DNA of 64,000 bases from Salegentibacter tibetensis (GTDB lineage: Bacteria; Bacteroidota; Bacteroidia; Flavobacteriales; Flavobacteriaceae): positions 1-64,000 of the forward strand of contig NZ_JAIQZA010000013.1 in NCBI RefSeq assembly GCF_020164485.1. Reading direction: 5' to 3'. A program made the translations under genes and the position numbers. The notes under the pieces are model-generated. The model searched no databases. It was not told the origin of the DNA and saw only the letters and a list, made by a program, of their open reading frames with translations. Shown here in pieces: positions 51,844-59,837 of the stretch; the first letter of the stretch is position 1; every line of letters begins with the position of its first letter.

Positions 51844-53238
51844 ATGACACAACGGCCACTTCTACATTTTGAAATCTCTGAGCGTAAGATATTGTTGCGT
51901 TTGTTAGATTCTTTGTGTATCCTAACCTGCCTTAGCCTGATAGGGATTATCTTTAAATTTGATTATTTTAGAATAGATTCTCAAAACTGGCATTGGACGC
52001 TGGTATTACTCCTGTATTTTAACCTTTTTTCCAGTATTTTTGAACTTTACGATCTTCAAAAGGCTTCCAATTTTGACAGTGTTTTACAAAATTCGATATT
52101 AAGCTCCGGGGCTACGGTTTTGTTCTATATGCTTACCCCTATATTAACCCCCAGTCTTCCTGAAAATCGCTTGCAAATTCTCTTTTTCTTTCTTGCTATT
52201 TTGATTCCATTGCTTTTGTGGCGATTTATCTATATTACTTTAATTTCTTCCCCGCGATTTTATAAGCGTGTTCTGGTGGTAGGGAATTCTTTTGACATAA
52301 ATCTTATAAGTTCCGATCTTCAGAAATCTGATCCTAATTATATGGTGGTGGGTTATATTAAAACTGAAGACAGGATCCAGTCAGAAATTACCGAAGACAA
52401 CTTAATAAGGTTTGAGGTGGGGGATCTCAGGGAGGCTATAAAAGAACATCATATCAACGAAATTGTGGTGGCCAGCGGATACAAGAAGGGTTTAATGTTG
52501 CCTTTATATAATCAACTTAGTTATTTACTGAAAGCCGGCTTCCCTATTAAGGATTATAACCAGGTTTACGAGGAGGTTACCCAGCGGATCCCCGTGCAAC
52601 ACGTAGATAAGGATTTCTACAGGTATTTTCCGTTTAGTCGAAGCAACAAAAATAAATTTTACCAAATTTTCTTTAGAATATTCGATGTTGTTATCGCTTT
52701 AATAGGAATGGCTTTTTTGGTTTTGATCCTACCTCTCATTTTAGTCGCCAATTTCCTTGGAAACCGGGGGACTCTTTTTTACCGGCAGGAAAGAATTGGC
52801 AAATTTGGAGAGGCCTTCAGGATCTTAAAATTGAGAACCATGGTGAAAGATGCTGAACCAAACGGCCCTCAATATGCCGAAAAGAATGACCTGCGAACTA
52901 CTCGCTTCGGAAAATTTTTAAGAAGGTCCCGAATAGATGAAATTCCTCAGTTTTATAATGTATTAAAAGGTGAAATGAGCCTGATAGGACCAAGGCCGGA
53001 AAGACCTGTTTTTGTTAGTGAATTATCGGAAATGATCCCCTTTTACGAAACCCGGCACGTGGTAAAACCGGGACTAACCGGCTGGGCGCAGGTTAAAGCC
53101 GATTATGGAAATGGCCATACTGATAGCCTGGTAAAACTTCAGTATGATCTCTATTATATAAAACACCGCGGCATCTTTCTAGACCTGAATATTATTCTGA
53201 AAACCTTAAGTACCGTCATTTTCTTCCGAGGGCAATAG
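51844..53238 (+). CDS. Undecaprenyl-phosphate glycosylphosphotransferase (WcaJ-like)
   Basis: A 464-residue polyprenyl glycosylphosphotransferase. Four N-terminal membrane helices precede a CoA-binding-like middle domain (RVLVVGNSFDINLI). The C-terminal bacterial sugar transferase domain has a membrane-associated helix, YRQERIGKFGEAFRILKLRT, and RRSRIDEIPQFYNVLKGEMS, the basic-acidic active-site region. GPRPERPVF and KPGLTGWAQV follow. It moves a sugar-1-phosphate from a UDP-sugar to undecaprenyl phosphate and so starts the lipid-linked glycan. It is the only priming enzyme in the window, placed 2.3 kb after the glycosyltransferases. Confidence 0.93.
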   Translation: MTQRPLLHFEISERKILLRLLDSLCILTCLSLIGIIFKFDYFRIDSQNWHWTLVLLLYFNLFSSIFELYDLQKASNFDSVLQNSILSSGATVLFYMLTPILTPSLPENRLQILFFFLAILIPLLLWRFIYITLISSPRFYKRVLVVGNSFDINLISSDLQKSDPNYMVVGYIKTEDRIQSEITEDNLIRFEVGDLREAIKEHHINEIVVASGYKKGLMLPLYNQLSYLLKAGFPIKDYNQVYEEVTQRIPVQHVDKDFYRYFPFSRSNKNKFYQIFFRIFDVVIALIGMAFLVLILPLILVANFLGNRGTLFYRQERIGKFGEAFRILKLRTMVKDAEPNGPQYAEKNDLRTTRFGKFLRRSRIDEIPQFYNVLKGEMSLIGPRPERPVFVSELSEMIPFYETRHVVKPGLTGWAQVKADYGNGHTDSLVKLQYDLYYIKHRGIFLDLNIILKTLSTVIFFRGQ

Positions 53239-53423
53239 TTCAGTTGGCAGTTTTCAGTTTGCAGTGGGCAATAGCAGTTGGCAGTTAAAAATTACTGGTT
53301 GTTTCCTTAACCTTTAGACTTTGCTCAAAACAGACCAGGCCGGAGGGTTAAACATAAACGTCTCGACTGCGCTCGACGTGACATTTTTTGTTAATTTACC
53401 TTTTGCAGCTCTATAGAAAATAT
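53239..53423. other. Spacer with duplicated 3' end of the WcaJ-like gene
   Basis: GGGCAATAG(TT)CAGTTGGCAGTT, which overlaps the stop codon of the WcaJ-like gene, is nearly repeated at about 53266-53286. A short CGTCTCGACTGCGCTCGACG palindromic piece lies near 53360-53379. No gene. Confidence 0.5.
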
Positions 53424-55016
53424 TTAAGAGGGCCTGTTTCGCTTATATTTCACCACAGCAAATAAGAAAATAAACAAAGCCAGAAATTGTGCGACTCTCG
53501 CTAAATAATCTCCGTATTGCACATAGAAAGTTTTCTCTGAATTCAGGTGAATATCAGCTTTGATACTGCCTTGCTTTTCATAAGCCAGACTTTTGGTAAC
53601 TTCTCCTTTTTGATTGATGAATGCTGAAATACCTGTATTGGCACTTCGCACTATATCGCGACGGGTTTCTATAGCGCGTAATTTCGCATAACTGAGATGT
53701 TGCTGGTGGCCCTGAGTGTCATCCCACCAGGCGTCATTGGTGATAATACTAAGAAAATCGGCGCCGTTTTCTACATAACCGGTTACGTATTCTCCATAGA
53801 CAGATTCATAGCATATTATAGGACCTGTAGCCGAATTGTTATTTAAGACAAAAGCTTCCCGGTCTTCCTGCGTGGTTTTCATCGCTACGGTGCCGCCAAG
53901 ATCTATCATAACATCTCCTAAAATAGGTTTTAGGATTTCCTGGTATGGAAAATTCTCCACGCCCACCACGAGTTTAGATTTATGGTAAAGCTGCGGAATG
54001 TCTTCAGAATTCATTAAAAAAGCCGAATTATAATCGTCATACCAGTCGTTGGGACCTAACTGATTGCTTTGTTCCCGCACTTTGTCCGGATCCTGAAATC
54101 TTTCGTAAAACGAAATTCCACTAAGGAAATTCGTTTGGGGATAGCGATTGATTAATTGCCTTGCGAAGAAAGCGGCTTCAGATTTTTCAAAATTTGGCAA
54201 CACCGTACCATCCGCAAAAACGGTCTCGGGAGCTACAATAAGTTTGGTGTTTTCACTGACCTTCTCTTCACTTAATTTCAGCAGTAATTCCCCAATCCGG
54301 GTATCGGTGGTATTGTATTTTTCGGTATACGGATTAATATTTGGCTGCAGGATCATCACTTCCATAGTCTCTCCTTTTTCCTCTACCTGGCTTAGAATGA
54401 TGTAAGAAGTCCCTATCGGAATTAAAATCAGTAATCCCATTTTAAAGATTCCGCGGTAAATTAAAGTTTTGTCTTTGAATTCCCTGTAAAGCAATATGGC
54501 TTTAAAACAAGCGATGTTGACAAGCCAAATCCAAAGTGTGCCGCCAAAAGTGCCTGTATATTCATACCACTGCACCCAGTTTTGAAATTCAGAAAAAGCA
54601 TTCCCCAGGTTTAACCAGGGCCAGGAAAATTCCCAGGCAAGGTGCAGTTTTTCAAAAACCATCCAGATACTGATCAAAAAGGCGGATGCCGCACTAAATC
54701 CGGTACGTTTTGCTACAATATGATACAGCAAAAATACCAGTGCCATAAGCAGGGAGTTTACCAGCACGGCAAATGCGCCGCCAAAAGCAGTAGAAAAATA
54801 GAGCCAGTAAGTCGTGATGAGATTCCAGAGGAAAAAACTTAAATAAGCCAGCCCGAAAATCTTCCATTTTATATACTTCTTTTTAGAATTTCTTATTTTA
54901 AATTCCGCATAGAGTAGGGGAACAAAAGCAAAAAATAAAAGTAAAGGGAAGCCATAAGTTGGCCAGGCAAGTGCCAGTAACAGTCCACTTGAAATTGCGT
55001 AGAGAAGGTTTTTCAT
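53424..55016 (-). CDS. lnt: Apolipoprotein N-acyltransferase
   Basis: The 530-residue inner-membrane enzyme adds the third acyl chain to the N-terminal Cys of lipoproteins, using phospholipid as donor. Six to seven N-terminal helices precede a nitrilase-like periplasmic domain. The catalytic triad is visible: Glu264 in VAPETVFADG, Lys346 in YHKSKLVVG and Cys402 in IICYESVYG. A final membrane helix follows at about 508-525. Length and topology are those of Lnt. It stands alone on the minus strand between the glycan locus and pssA. I see no sign of damage. Confidence 0.93.
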   Translation of the reverse strand: MKNLLYAISSGLLLALAWPTYGFPLLLFFAFVPLLYAEFKIRNSKKKYIKWKIFGLAYLSFFLWNLITTYWLYFSTAFGGAFAVLVNSLLMALVFLLYHIVAKRTGFSAASAFLISIWMVFEKLHLAWEFSWPWLNLGNAFSEFQNWVQWYEYTGTFGGTLWIWLVNIACFKAILLYREFKDKTLIYRGIFKMGLLILIPIGTSYIILSQVEEKGETMEVMILQPNINPYTEKYNTTDTRIGELLLKLSEEKVSENTKLIVAPETVFADGTVLPNFEKSEAAFFARQLINRYPQTNFLSGISFYERFQDPDKVREQSNQLGPNDWYDDYNSAFLMNSEDIPQLYHKSKLVVGVENFPYQEILKPILGDVMIDLGGTVAMKTTQEDREAFVLNNNSATGPIICYESVYGEYVTGYVENGADFLSIITNDAWWDDTQGHQQHLSYAKLRAIETRRDIVRSANTGISAFINQKGEVTKSLAYEKQGSIKADIHLNSEKTFYVQYGDYLARVAQFLALFIFLFAVVKYKRNRPS

Positions 55017-55804
55017 ACTCAGGAAATTCTGTTCAAAAATAGCAAACTATTATTTTTTAATGGAATTTCATCAATTTCTTTGAAGTTAAAGCTTTTGTAA
55101 TTATTTATGCCTGAAACAAAAAACCGGGTTTTATAGTTAAAGAGTCTAGAAATTATATTAGTTCTAGTTTAGAGTAGCTATTGCATTTTAAGATTTATTC
55201 TTATCTCAAATTAAATCGTCACCCTGAGACCCGTGATAAAAAATTTTATCTAGCGTAGGTAAATGACGTTTCGAGCATAGCGAGTTTTAAACTCCGTGTG
55301 TGAGTGTAGCAAATCAGCAGCGTTAAAAATTTTTGAAGCCCTGGAAAAAATTTAGCTGCTGATTTGCGATTTTTTGGCCTTGTTGCCAAAAAAACACCTC
55401 CACATAGGACGCCTTTTTTTGTTTCGTTTTTTGGGCGAGCAAAAAATGAAAAGGAAACTTCCAAACCAGTCAAGTTTCTTTTTGAATTATAAAAATATAA
55501 AAAACAAGCCTAAATATCAGGGTTTTAAAAATACGTCAATGGTAACTTGTTTCAGTGCCTGCCCCGATTTTTATCGGGGGTCTAAGTTGAACTGAAATAC
55601 TTTCATGTTAGATGCTGAAACGAGTTCAGCATGACGTTCTCAATAATCTGTGTTTAACCTATAATATCATTGCCAGATTAAACTAAAGCCATTATATTTT
55701 AATTTCGAGGCATCACTGCTGTGTGTCTAAATCTCGATTATCGAGAAAAAAACTTGTAGAAACAAGCGGTAATTGATTAGTTTAGTATTTCAGAAATCCA
55801 ACCT
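55017..55804. repeat. 788-bp spacer with left arm of a long inverted repeat
   Basis: No gene. Position 55217-55555 is the left arm of a long inverted repeat whose partner is 57434-57792. The arm starts CGTCACCCTGAGACCCGTG, includes the perfect 13-bp hairpin GCAAATCAGCAGC (55309-55321) / GCTGCTGATTTGC (55355-55367) and ACACCTCCACATAGGACG, and ends in a family C element (55534-55636). A small minus-strand frame (55246-55473) mirrors one in the other arm but is best explained by the repeat. The pssA promoter should be near 55740-55800. Confidence 0.85.
55534..55636. repeat. Family C element, left copy of inverted pair
   Basis: Ends are CGTCAATGGTAACTTGTTTC and GCTGAAACGAGTTCAGCATG followed by ACG. 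The core reads TGCCTGCCCCGATTTTTATC then GGGGGTCTAAG. Compared with its partner at 57353-57455 the outer arms are inverted, but this core is in the same orientation on the plus strand. Confidence 0.85.
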
Positions 55805-56563
55805 ATGAGTATAAAAAGACATATTCCGAATTTAATCACGCTTTTAAATCTTCTTTGCGGAACCATCGCGGTAATCTTTGCGGTGCAGGGAAGTCTCATT
55901 ATGGCTGCAATTTTTGTAGCCGCCGGAATTTTCTTCGATTTTTTTGATGGACTGGCTGCCAGAAGTCTGAAAGTATCCAGCGAGATAGGTTTGCAGCTCG
56001 ATTCCCTGGCCGATGTGGTAACCAGCGGTGTGGTTCCCGGGATTGTGATGTATCAGTTGCTGGATAACGCCCTGCCCGGAAGTTCGGGGGTAGAGAATAC
56101 CGGCTGGGAGGTTAATCCCCTTTGGTGGGACTGGAATTTCAACCCGCTTGCCTTAATTGGTTTGCTAATTTGCCTGGCCTCGGCATACAGACTGGCAAAA
56201 TTCAATGTAGATGATCGCCAAACCGATTCTTTTATAGGCGTTCCTACCCCGGCAAATGCAATTTTAATTCTGAGTTTTCCGTTAATTCTGACTTTTCAGC
56301 CCGATAGTTTTATCACCGGTCTAATATTAAATGAATGGTTTTTAATCGCGATAACAATATTAAGCTGTTACTTGCTGAACGCCGAAATAAAACTTTTTGC
56401 CTTAAAATTTTCAAATTGGGGTTTTGCCGATAATAAGCTGAGGTATTTCTTTTTGCTTTTATGTCTGGTGCTAATCCTGGTGTTTCAGTTTGTAGCTGTA
56501 CCGCTTATTATTTTAAGCTATGTAATTTTATCGGTAGTTTTTCCGAAGAAGGAGGAGGCGTGA
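55805..56563 (+). CDS. pssA: CDP-diacylglycerol-serine O-phosphatidyltransferase
   Basis: A 252-residue polytopic membrane enzyme with the CDP-alcohol phosphatidyltransferase signature D-G-x2-A-R-x8-G-x3-D-x3-D: Asp48, Gly49, Ala52, Arg53, Gly62, Asp66 and Asp70 in FDGLAARSLKVSSEIGLQLD and beyond. It makes phosphatidylserine, the precursor of phosphatidylethanolamine. The N-terminus KRHIPNLITLLNLLCGTIAV is typical of PssA. The gene lies inside a ~1.9-kb segment bounded by a long inverted repeat. A strong stem-loop follows its stop codon. Confidence 0.93.
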   Translation: MSIKRHIPNLITLLNLLCGTIAVIFAVQGSLIMAAIFVAAGIFFDFFDGLAARSLKVSSEIGLQLDSLADVVTSGVVPGIVMYQLLDNALPGSSGVENTGWEVNPLWWDWNFNPLALIGLLICLASAYRLAKFNVDDRQTDSFIGVPTPANAILILSFPLILTFQPDSFITGLILNEWFLIAITILSCYLLNAEIKLFALKFSNWGFADNKLRYFFLLLCLVLILVFQFVAVPLIILSYVILSVVFPKKEEA

Positions 56564-56570
56564 TAAACAC

Positions 56571-56603
56571 AAACCTCACAGGTTTTTGAAACCTGTGAGG
56601 TTT
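56571..56603 (+). terminator. Strong stem-loop after pssA
   Basis: AAACCTCACAGGTTT (56571-56585) and AAACCTGTGAGGTTT (56589-56603) are perfect 15-bp arms around a 3-nt loop, 7 bp after the pssA stop codon. No T-run follows. It lies between convergent genes and may terminate both. A half-copy of the same text (AACCTCACAGGTTTCTG) recurs near 57266-57282, so it may also be a dispersed element. Confidence 0.65.
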
Positions 56604-56664
56604 AGTAATTACTTAAACAATTTTTTTCCTAAGCTCGAAGTTTTATGCGGAAATTTAAATTCGG

Positions 56665-56907
56665 CTAAACTAATTCCTTTTTGTAATCATATAGGAATTC
56701 AGGAGCAAAGTCGGCGCCATTCGGCCATTCTATGGTAAAGTGATTTAAGTTGAATTTCCTGAAATAGTCTATATCTTTTAAGGGTTCAAAGATTTCCCCA
56801 TAGAGTTCTTTCTCCAGATCAATTTTCTTTTCCAGACCATCATTAAATTTCACTTTAATTTTATAGTCTTCGAGATATTCCGCTGCTATTACTCGAATTG
56901 TTTTCAT
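56665..56907 (-). CDS. DUF2442 domain protein
   Basis: The 80-residue acidic protein MKTIRVIAAEYLEDYKIKVK has the DUF2442 layout. FNDGLEKKIDLEKELYGEIF lies in the middle, and FNLNHFTIEWPNGADFAPEF near the C-terminus (the WPNGADxxP motif is diagnostic). DUF2442 genes commonly pair with DUF4160 genes, as here, two bases apart. The pair behaves like a small toxin-antitoxin or regulatory module in comparative surveys, but no biochemical role is established to my knowledge. Both genes lie inside the long inverted repeat. Confidence 0.85.
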   Translation of the reverse strand: MKTIRVIAAEYLEDYKIKVKFNDGLEKKIDLEKELYGEIFEPLKDIDYFRKFNLNHFTIEWPNGADFAPEFLYDYKKELV

Positions 56908-56909
56908 TT

Positions 56910-57167
56910 TTAATCCAGTGGTTCTATTTTAGAAAGTGGTTTTCTTAACGTCATCTTTGTCCAGTTTTCCATAAGTTCATTTTTATGTAAATCAAGCCAC
57001 TCATAAATCATTTTTAGCGCTCTTCTCGGAAGCTGTCCCGTTACCATACCATTCTCTGTTTCGATTATAGCATCATATCCCTGATAATTCACATGAAAAT
57101 GAGGTGGGTTATGATCATTGAAGAACATGTAAATAACTATTCCATAAAATCTACTGATCTCTGGCAT
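56910..57167 (-). CDS. DUF4160 domain protein
   Basis: An 85-residue protein with the N-terminal DUF4160 signature: PEISRFYGIVIYMFFNDHNP followed by PHFHVNYQGY. The conserved His residues in FNDHNPPHFHV may bind metal or nucleic acid. It lies directly upstream of, and in the same operon as, the DUF2442 gene. The two are usually found together. Function unknown; possible toxin partner. Confidence 0.85.
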   Translation of the reverse strand: MPEISRFYGIVIYMFFNDHNPPHFHVNYQGYDAIIETENGMVTGQLPRRALKMIYEWLDLHKNELMENWTKMTLRKPLSKIEPLD

Positions 57168-57870
57168 AGTCTAATATACGAAAAAAGTAAAAAAATGATG
57201 AAATTCAATATGCGTTATTCTTATAATAATTTGATGAATTTTTTGAAATGGGAACTCAATGAAAAAACCTCACAGGTTTCTGAAAAGAATTTTTAGGTGG
57301 TAGTTTAGAGTAACTATTACCTTTTACAAATTATTGTAAACTTAAGTTAAATCGTCACCCTGAACTGGTTTCAGAGCCTGCCCCGATTTTTATCGGGGGT
57401 CTAAGATGAGCTTAAATACTTTCATGTTAGATGCTGAAACAAGTTACCATTGACGTATTTTTAAAACCCTGATATTTAGGTTTGTTTTTTTATAATTCAA
57501 AAAGCAACTTACCTGGTTTGGAAGTTTCCTTTTTCATTTTTTGCTCGCCCAAAAAACGAAACAAAAAAGTGCGCCCTATGTGGAGGTGTTTTTTTGGCAA
57601 CAAGGCCAAAAAATCGCAAATCAGCAGCTAAATTTTTTCCAGGGCCCTTCGACTCCACTCAGGACAAGCTTTCAAAAATTATTAACGCTGCTGATTTGCT
57701 ACACTCACACACGGAGTTTAAAACTCGCTATGCTCGAAACGTCATTTCCCTCCGTTAGATAAAGCTTCTTTATCACGGGTCTCAGCATGACGTAATCTCA
57801 TGCTTCCCTTTCAAAAGTTACGATAATTGCAGGATTTAAGTAGTGCGAGTATTAGAGTAAGTTCTAATTT
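57168..57870. repeat. 703-bp spacer with right arm of the long inverted repeat
   Basis: No gene. It holds a half-copy of the pssA stem-loop text (near 57266-57282), a family C element (57353-57455), then the right arm of the long inverted repeat (57434-57792). A frame of 73 codons at 57541-57762 reflects the repeat. Within this arm a 26-bp family A-type piece, CCCTTCGACTCCACTCAGGA then CAAGCT (57645-57670), interrupts the sequence. The other arm has a single base there. Confidence 0.85.
57353..57455. repeat. Family C element, right copy of inverted pair
   Basis: Ends are CGTCACCCTGAACTGGTTTC and GCTGAAACAAGTTACCATTG followed by ACG. The core reads AGCCTGCCCCGATTTTTATC then GGGGGTCTAAG, the same plus-strand orientation as the left copy although the arms are inverted. 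The last 22 bases belong to the long inverted repeat. Confidence 0.85.
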
Positions 57871-58611
57871 CTATTTAAACAATTTCTTTTTTCTTAACTC
57901 AAAATTCTGGCCCAGGTAAACTTTTCTCACCATTTGGTCTTCGGCGAGTTCCTCGGGTTGGCCATGTTTTAGGATACTTCCTTCAAACATCAGGTAAGTT
58001 CTGTCGGTAATAGCGAGGGTTTCCTGCACGTTATGATCGGTAATAAGAATTCCGATATTCTTGTCCTTTAACTGCGCAACAATTCTTTGAATATCCTCTA
58101 CCGCAACCGGGTCTACTCCCGCAAAAGGTTCATCAAGAAGTATAAAATTAGGGTCGGTGGCCAGGGCACGGGCAATTTCTGTACGCCGTCGCTCTCCACC
58201 ACTTAAAAGATCACCGCGGTTTTTCCGAATATGGCTTAATCCAAATTCTTCGATAAGGGTCTCCATTTTATGGTGGCGTTCCTCTTTAGAAAGATCGGTA
58301 AGTTCCAGCACGCTCATAATATTGTCTTCAATACTGAGTTTCCTGAAAACAGAAGCTTCCTGCGCAAGATATCCAATTCCGTGTTGAGCCCTCTTATACA
58401 TAGGGTATTTGGTGATATTAACCTGGTCTAAAACAATTTTTCCGGAATTTGGTTTTATAAGTCCCACGATCATATAAAAAGAAGTGGTTTTGCCGGCACC
58501 GTTTGGGCCCAGTAAACCAACGATCTCTCCCTGGTTAACTTCCAGGGAGATCCCTTTTACAACTTCTTTTCCTTTGTAGGCTTTAACTAAATTCTCGGCG
58601 CGTAATTTCAT
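57871..58611 (-). CDS. lptB: LPS export ABC transporter ATPase
   Basis: The 246-residue ATPase has Walker [10 protein letters not shown] (35-43), the signature [16 protein letters not shown] and Walker [14 protein letters not shown], followed by the H-loop [25 protein letters not shown] (Q-loop) is the LptB form. It powers LptFG to extract lipopolysaccharide from the inner membrane. It is the last gene of the kdsD-tatC-CMD-lptB operon on the minus strand. The association with kdsD fits LPS biogenesis. Length is normal. Confidence 0.95.
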   Translation of the reverse strand: MKLRAENLVKAYKGKEVVKGISLEVNQGEIVGLLGPNGAGKTTSFYMIVGLIKPNSGKIVLDQVNITKYPMYKRAQHGIGYLAQEASVFRKLSIEDNIMSVLELTDLSKEERHHKMETLIEEFGLSHIRKNRGDLLSGGERRRTEIARALATDPNFILLDEPFAGVDPVAVEDIQRIVAQLKDKNIGILITDHNVQETLAITDRTYLMFEGSILKHGQPEELAEDQMVRKVYLGQNFELRKKKLFK

Positions 58612-58656
58612 TCAAAAAGCATTTTAGAGCTAAGTTACATTTTTTATGCCAGCCTG

Positions 58657-59007
58657 TTAATTGCTGGCATTCTCTAAAGCTTCCCAGTATTCGTGAGCTC
58701 TCCTAAGATGAGGAATAACAATTGTTCCGCCTATTAAAGTACCAATACTTAAAGTTTCCATAACCTGTTCCCGGGTTAATCCTTCTTTATAACTGGATTC
58801 TAAATGGTATTTTACACAATCGTCACAACGTAAAACCAGCGAGGCAACAAGGCCAAGTAATTCTTTGGTTTTTTTGTCTACAGCGCCCTCTGTAAAGGCA
58901 TTGGTATCTAAATTAAATATCCTTTTGAGCACTTTATTGTTCTCGCCCAGGATCTTATCGTTCATCTGCTGACGGTAAGCATTGAATTCGTCAACTTTAT
59001 CAATCAT
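58657..59007 (-). CDS. Carboxymuconolactone decarboxylase-family protein (AhpD-like)
   Basis: A 116-residue helical protein with SLVLRCDDCVKYHLESSYKE. The C-x2-C-x3-H motif is the redox or active-site set of the AhpD-like CMD family. LTREQVMETLSIGTLIGG completes the domain. The reaction is unknown for most members; AhpD-like ones have weak peroxide or disulfide reductase activity. It lies two bases after tatC and 45 bp before lptB, a common order in Flavobacteriaceae. No link to LPS transport is established. Confidence 0.87.
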   Translation of the reverse strand: MIDKVDEFNAYRQQMNDKILGENNKVLKRIFNLDTNAFTEGAVDKKTKELLGLVASLVLRCDDCVKYHLESSYKEGLTREQVMETLSIGTLIGGTIVIPHLRRAHEYWEALENASN

Positions 59008-59009
59008 AG

Positions 59010-59837
59010 CTATCTTTTATTTAATTTTCTTTGTTCTTGTTTGTAGATTACTTTTGAAATAAAAATACTTACCTCATAAAGTATCAGTACCGGAATTGCC
59101 ACAATTATCTGGCTAACAATATCGGGTGGTGTGATTATAGCTGAAAGAATCAGTACAATAACCAATGCGTATTTTCGGTATTTCTTCAGGAATTGCGGAG
59201 TTACGACACCAACCCTGGTAAGGAAATAAATTACGATGGGTAATTCAAAAATAAGTCCGCTGGCAAGGACTGAAGCCCTAACCAGGCCAATATAACTACT
59301 CAGGTCAAAATCGTTAAAAACGGCTTCACTAACCTGGTATTTTCCGAGGAAATTAATTGATAATGGTGTTACCACGTAGTATCCAAAAATCACTCCAATA
59401 AAAAACAATAAGGAAGTTATAAATATGAATCCTTTGGCGTGTTGCCGTTCATTATCGTGCATTGCAGGAGCCACAAACAGCCAAAACTGATAAATCACAT
59501 ATGGGAATGCGATAATAAAACCAGCTGTTATGGATGTCCAGACGTGTGCAGAAAATTGCCCGCCCATAGTTCTACTTTGAATTCTAAAAGGCATTTCGTC
59601 AAAACAAAATCCGGCGTCCAGACCAAGCGAAGTGGAAATTCGGCACAGCATATCGTAGGAGAAAAAATCGCCTCTACTGGGGCCGAAAAGTAAAACGTCA
59701 AAGATAAATCCCTTTAAAAGAAAAGCGATAGACCCGGCAACAACTATTGCGACAACCGACCTTATTAGGTGCCATCTTAAATCTTCTAAGTGGTCCAAAA
59801 AGGACATCTCTGGTTCAGGGGTGCCAATTTGCTTCAT
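59010..59837 (-). CDS. tatC: Sec-independent protein translocase TatC
   Basis: The 275-residue protein has the N-terminal MSFLDHLEDLRWHLIRSVVA segment with the conserved Glu that contacts twin-arginine signals. Six membrane helices follow (about 24-40, 93-112, 128-148, 182-205, 215-232, 236-255). The extracytoplasmic loop between helices 1 and 2 is extended (about residues 47-92), as in other Bacteroidetes. TatC forms the receptor of the twin-arginine translocase. Its start and the kdsD stop meet at 59837. No tatA/B is in the window. Confidence 0.94.
   Translation of the reverse strand: MKQIGTPEPEMSFLDHLEDLRWHLIRSVVAIVVAGSIAFLLKGFIFDVLLFGPSRGDFFSYDMLCRISTSLGLDAGFCFDEMPFRIQSRTMGGQFSAHVWTSITAGFIIAFPYVIYQFWLFVAPAMHDNERQHAKGFIFITSLLFFIGVIFGYYVVTPLSINFLGKYQVSEAVFNDFDLSSYIGLVRASVLASGLIFELPIVIYFLTRVGVVTPQFLKKYRKYALVIVLILSAIITPPDIVSQIIVAIPVLILYEVSIFISKVIYKQEQRKLNKR

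Noticed and set aside
53424-55016. Frames on the plus strand across lnt
   Set aside because: They are shadows of a full-length gene with an intact catalytic triad.
55246-57762. Small mirrored frames (75 and 73 codons) in the two arms of the long inverted repeat
   Set aside because: They encode the same peptide only because the arms are near-identical DNA. The frame in the right arm runs through an inserted repeat unit, and neither has a good start context.
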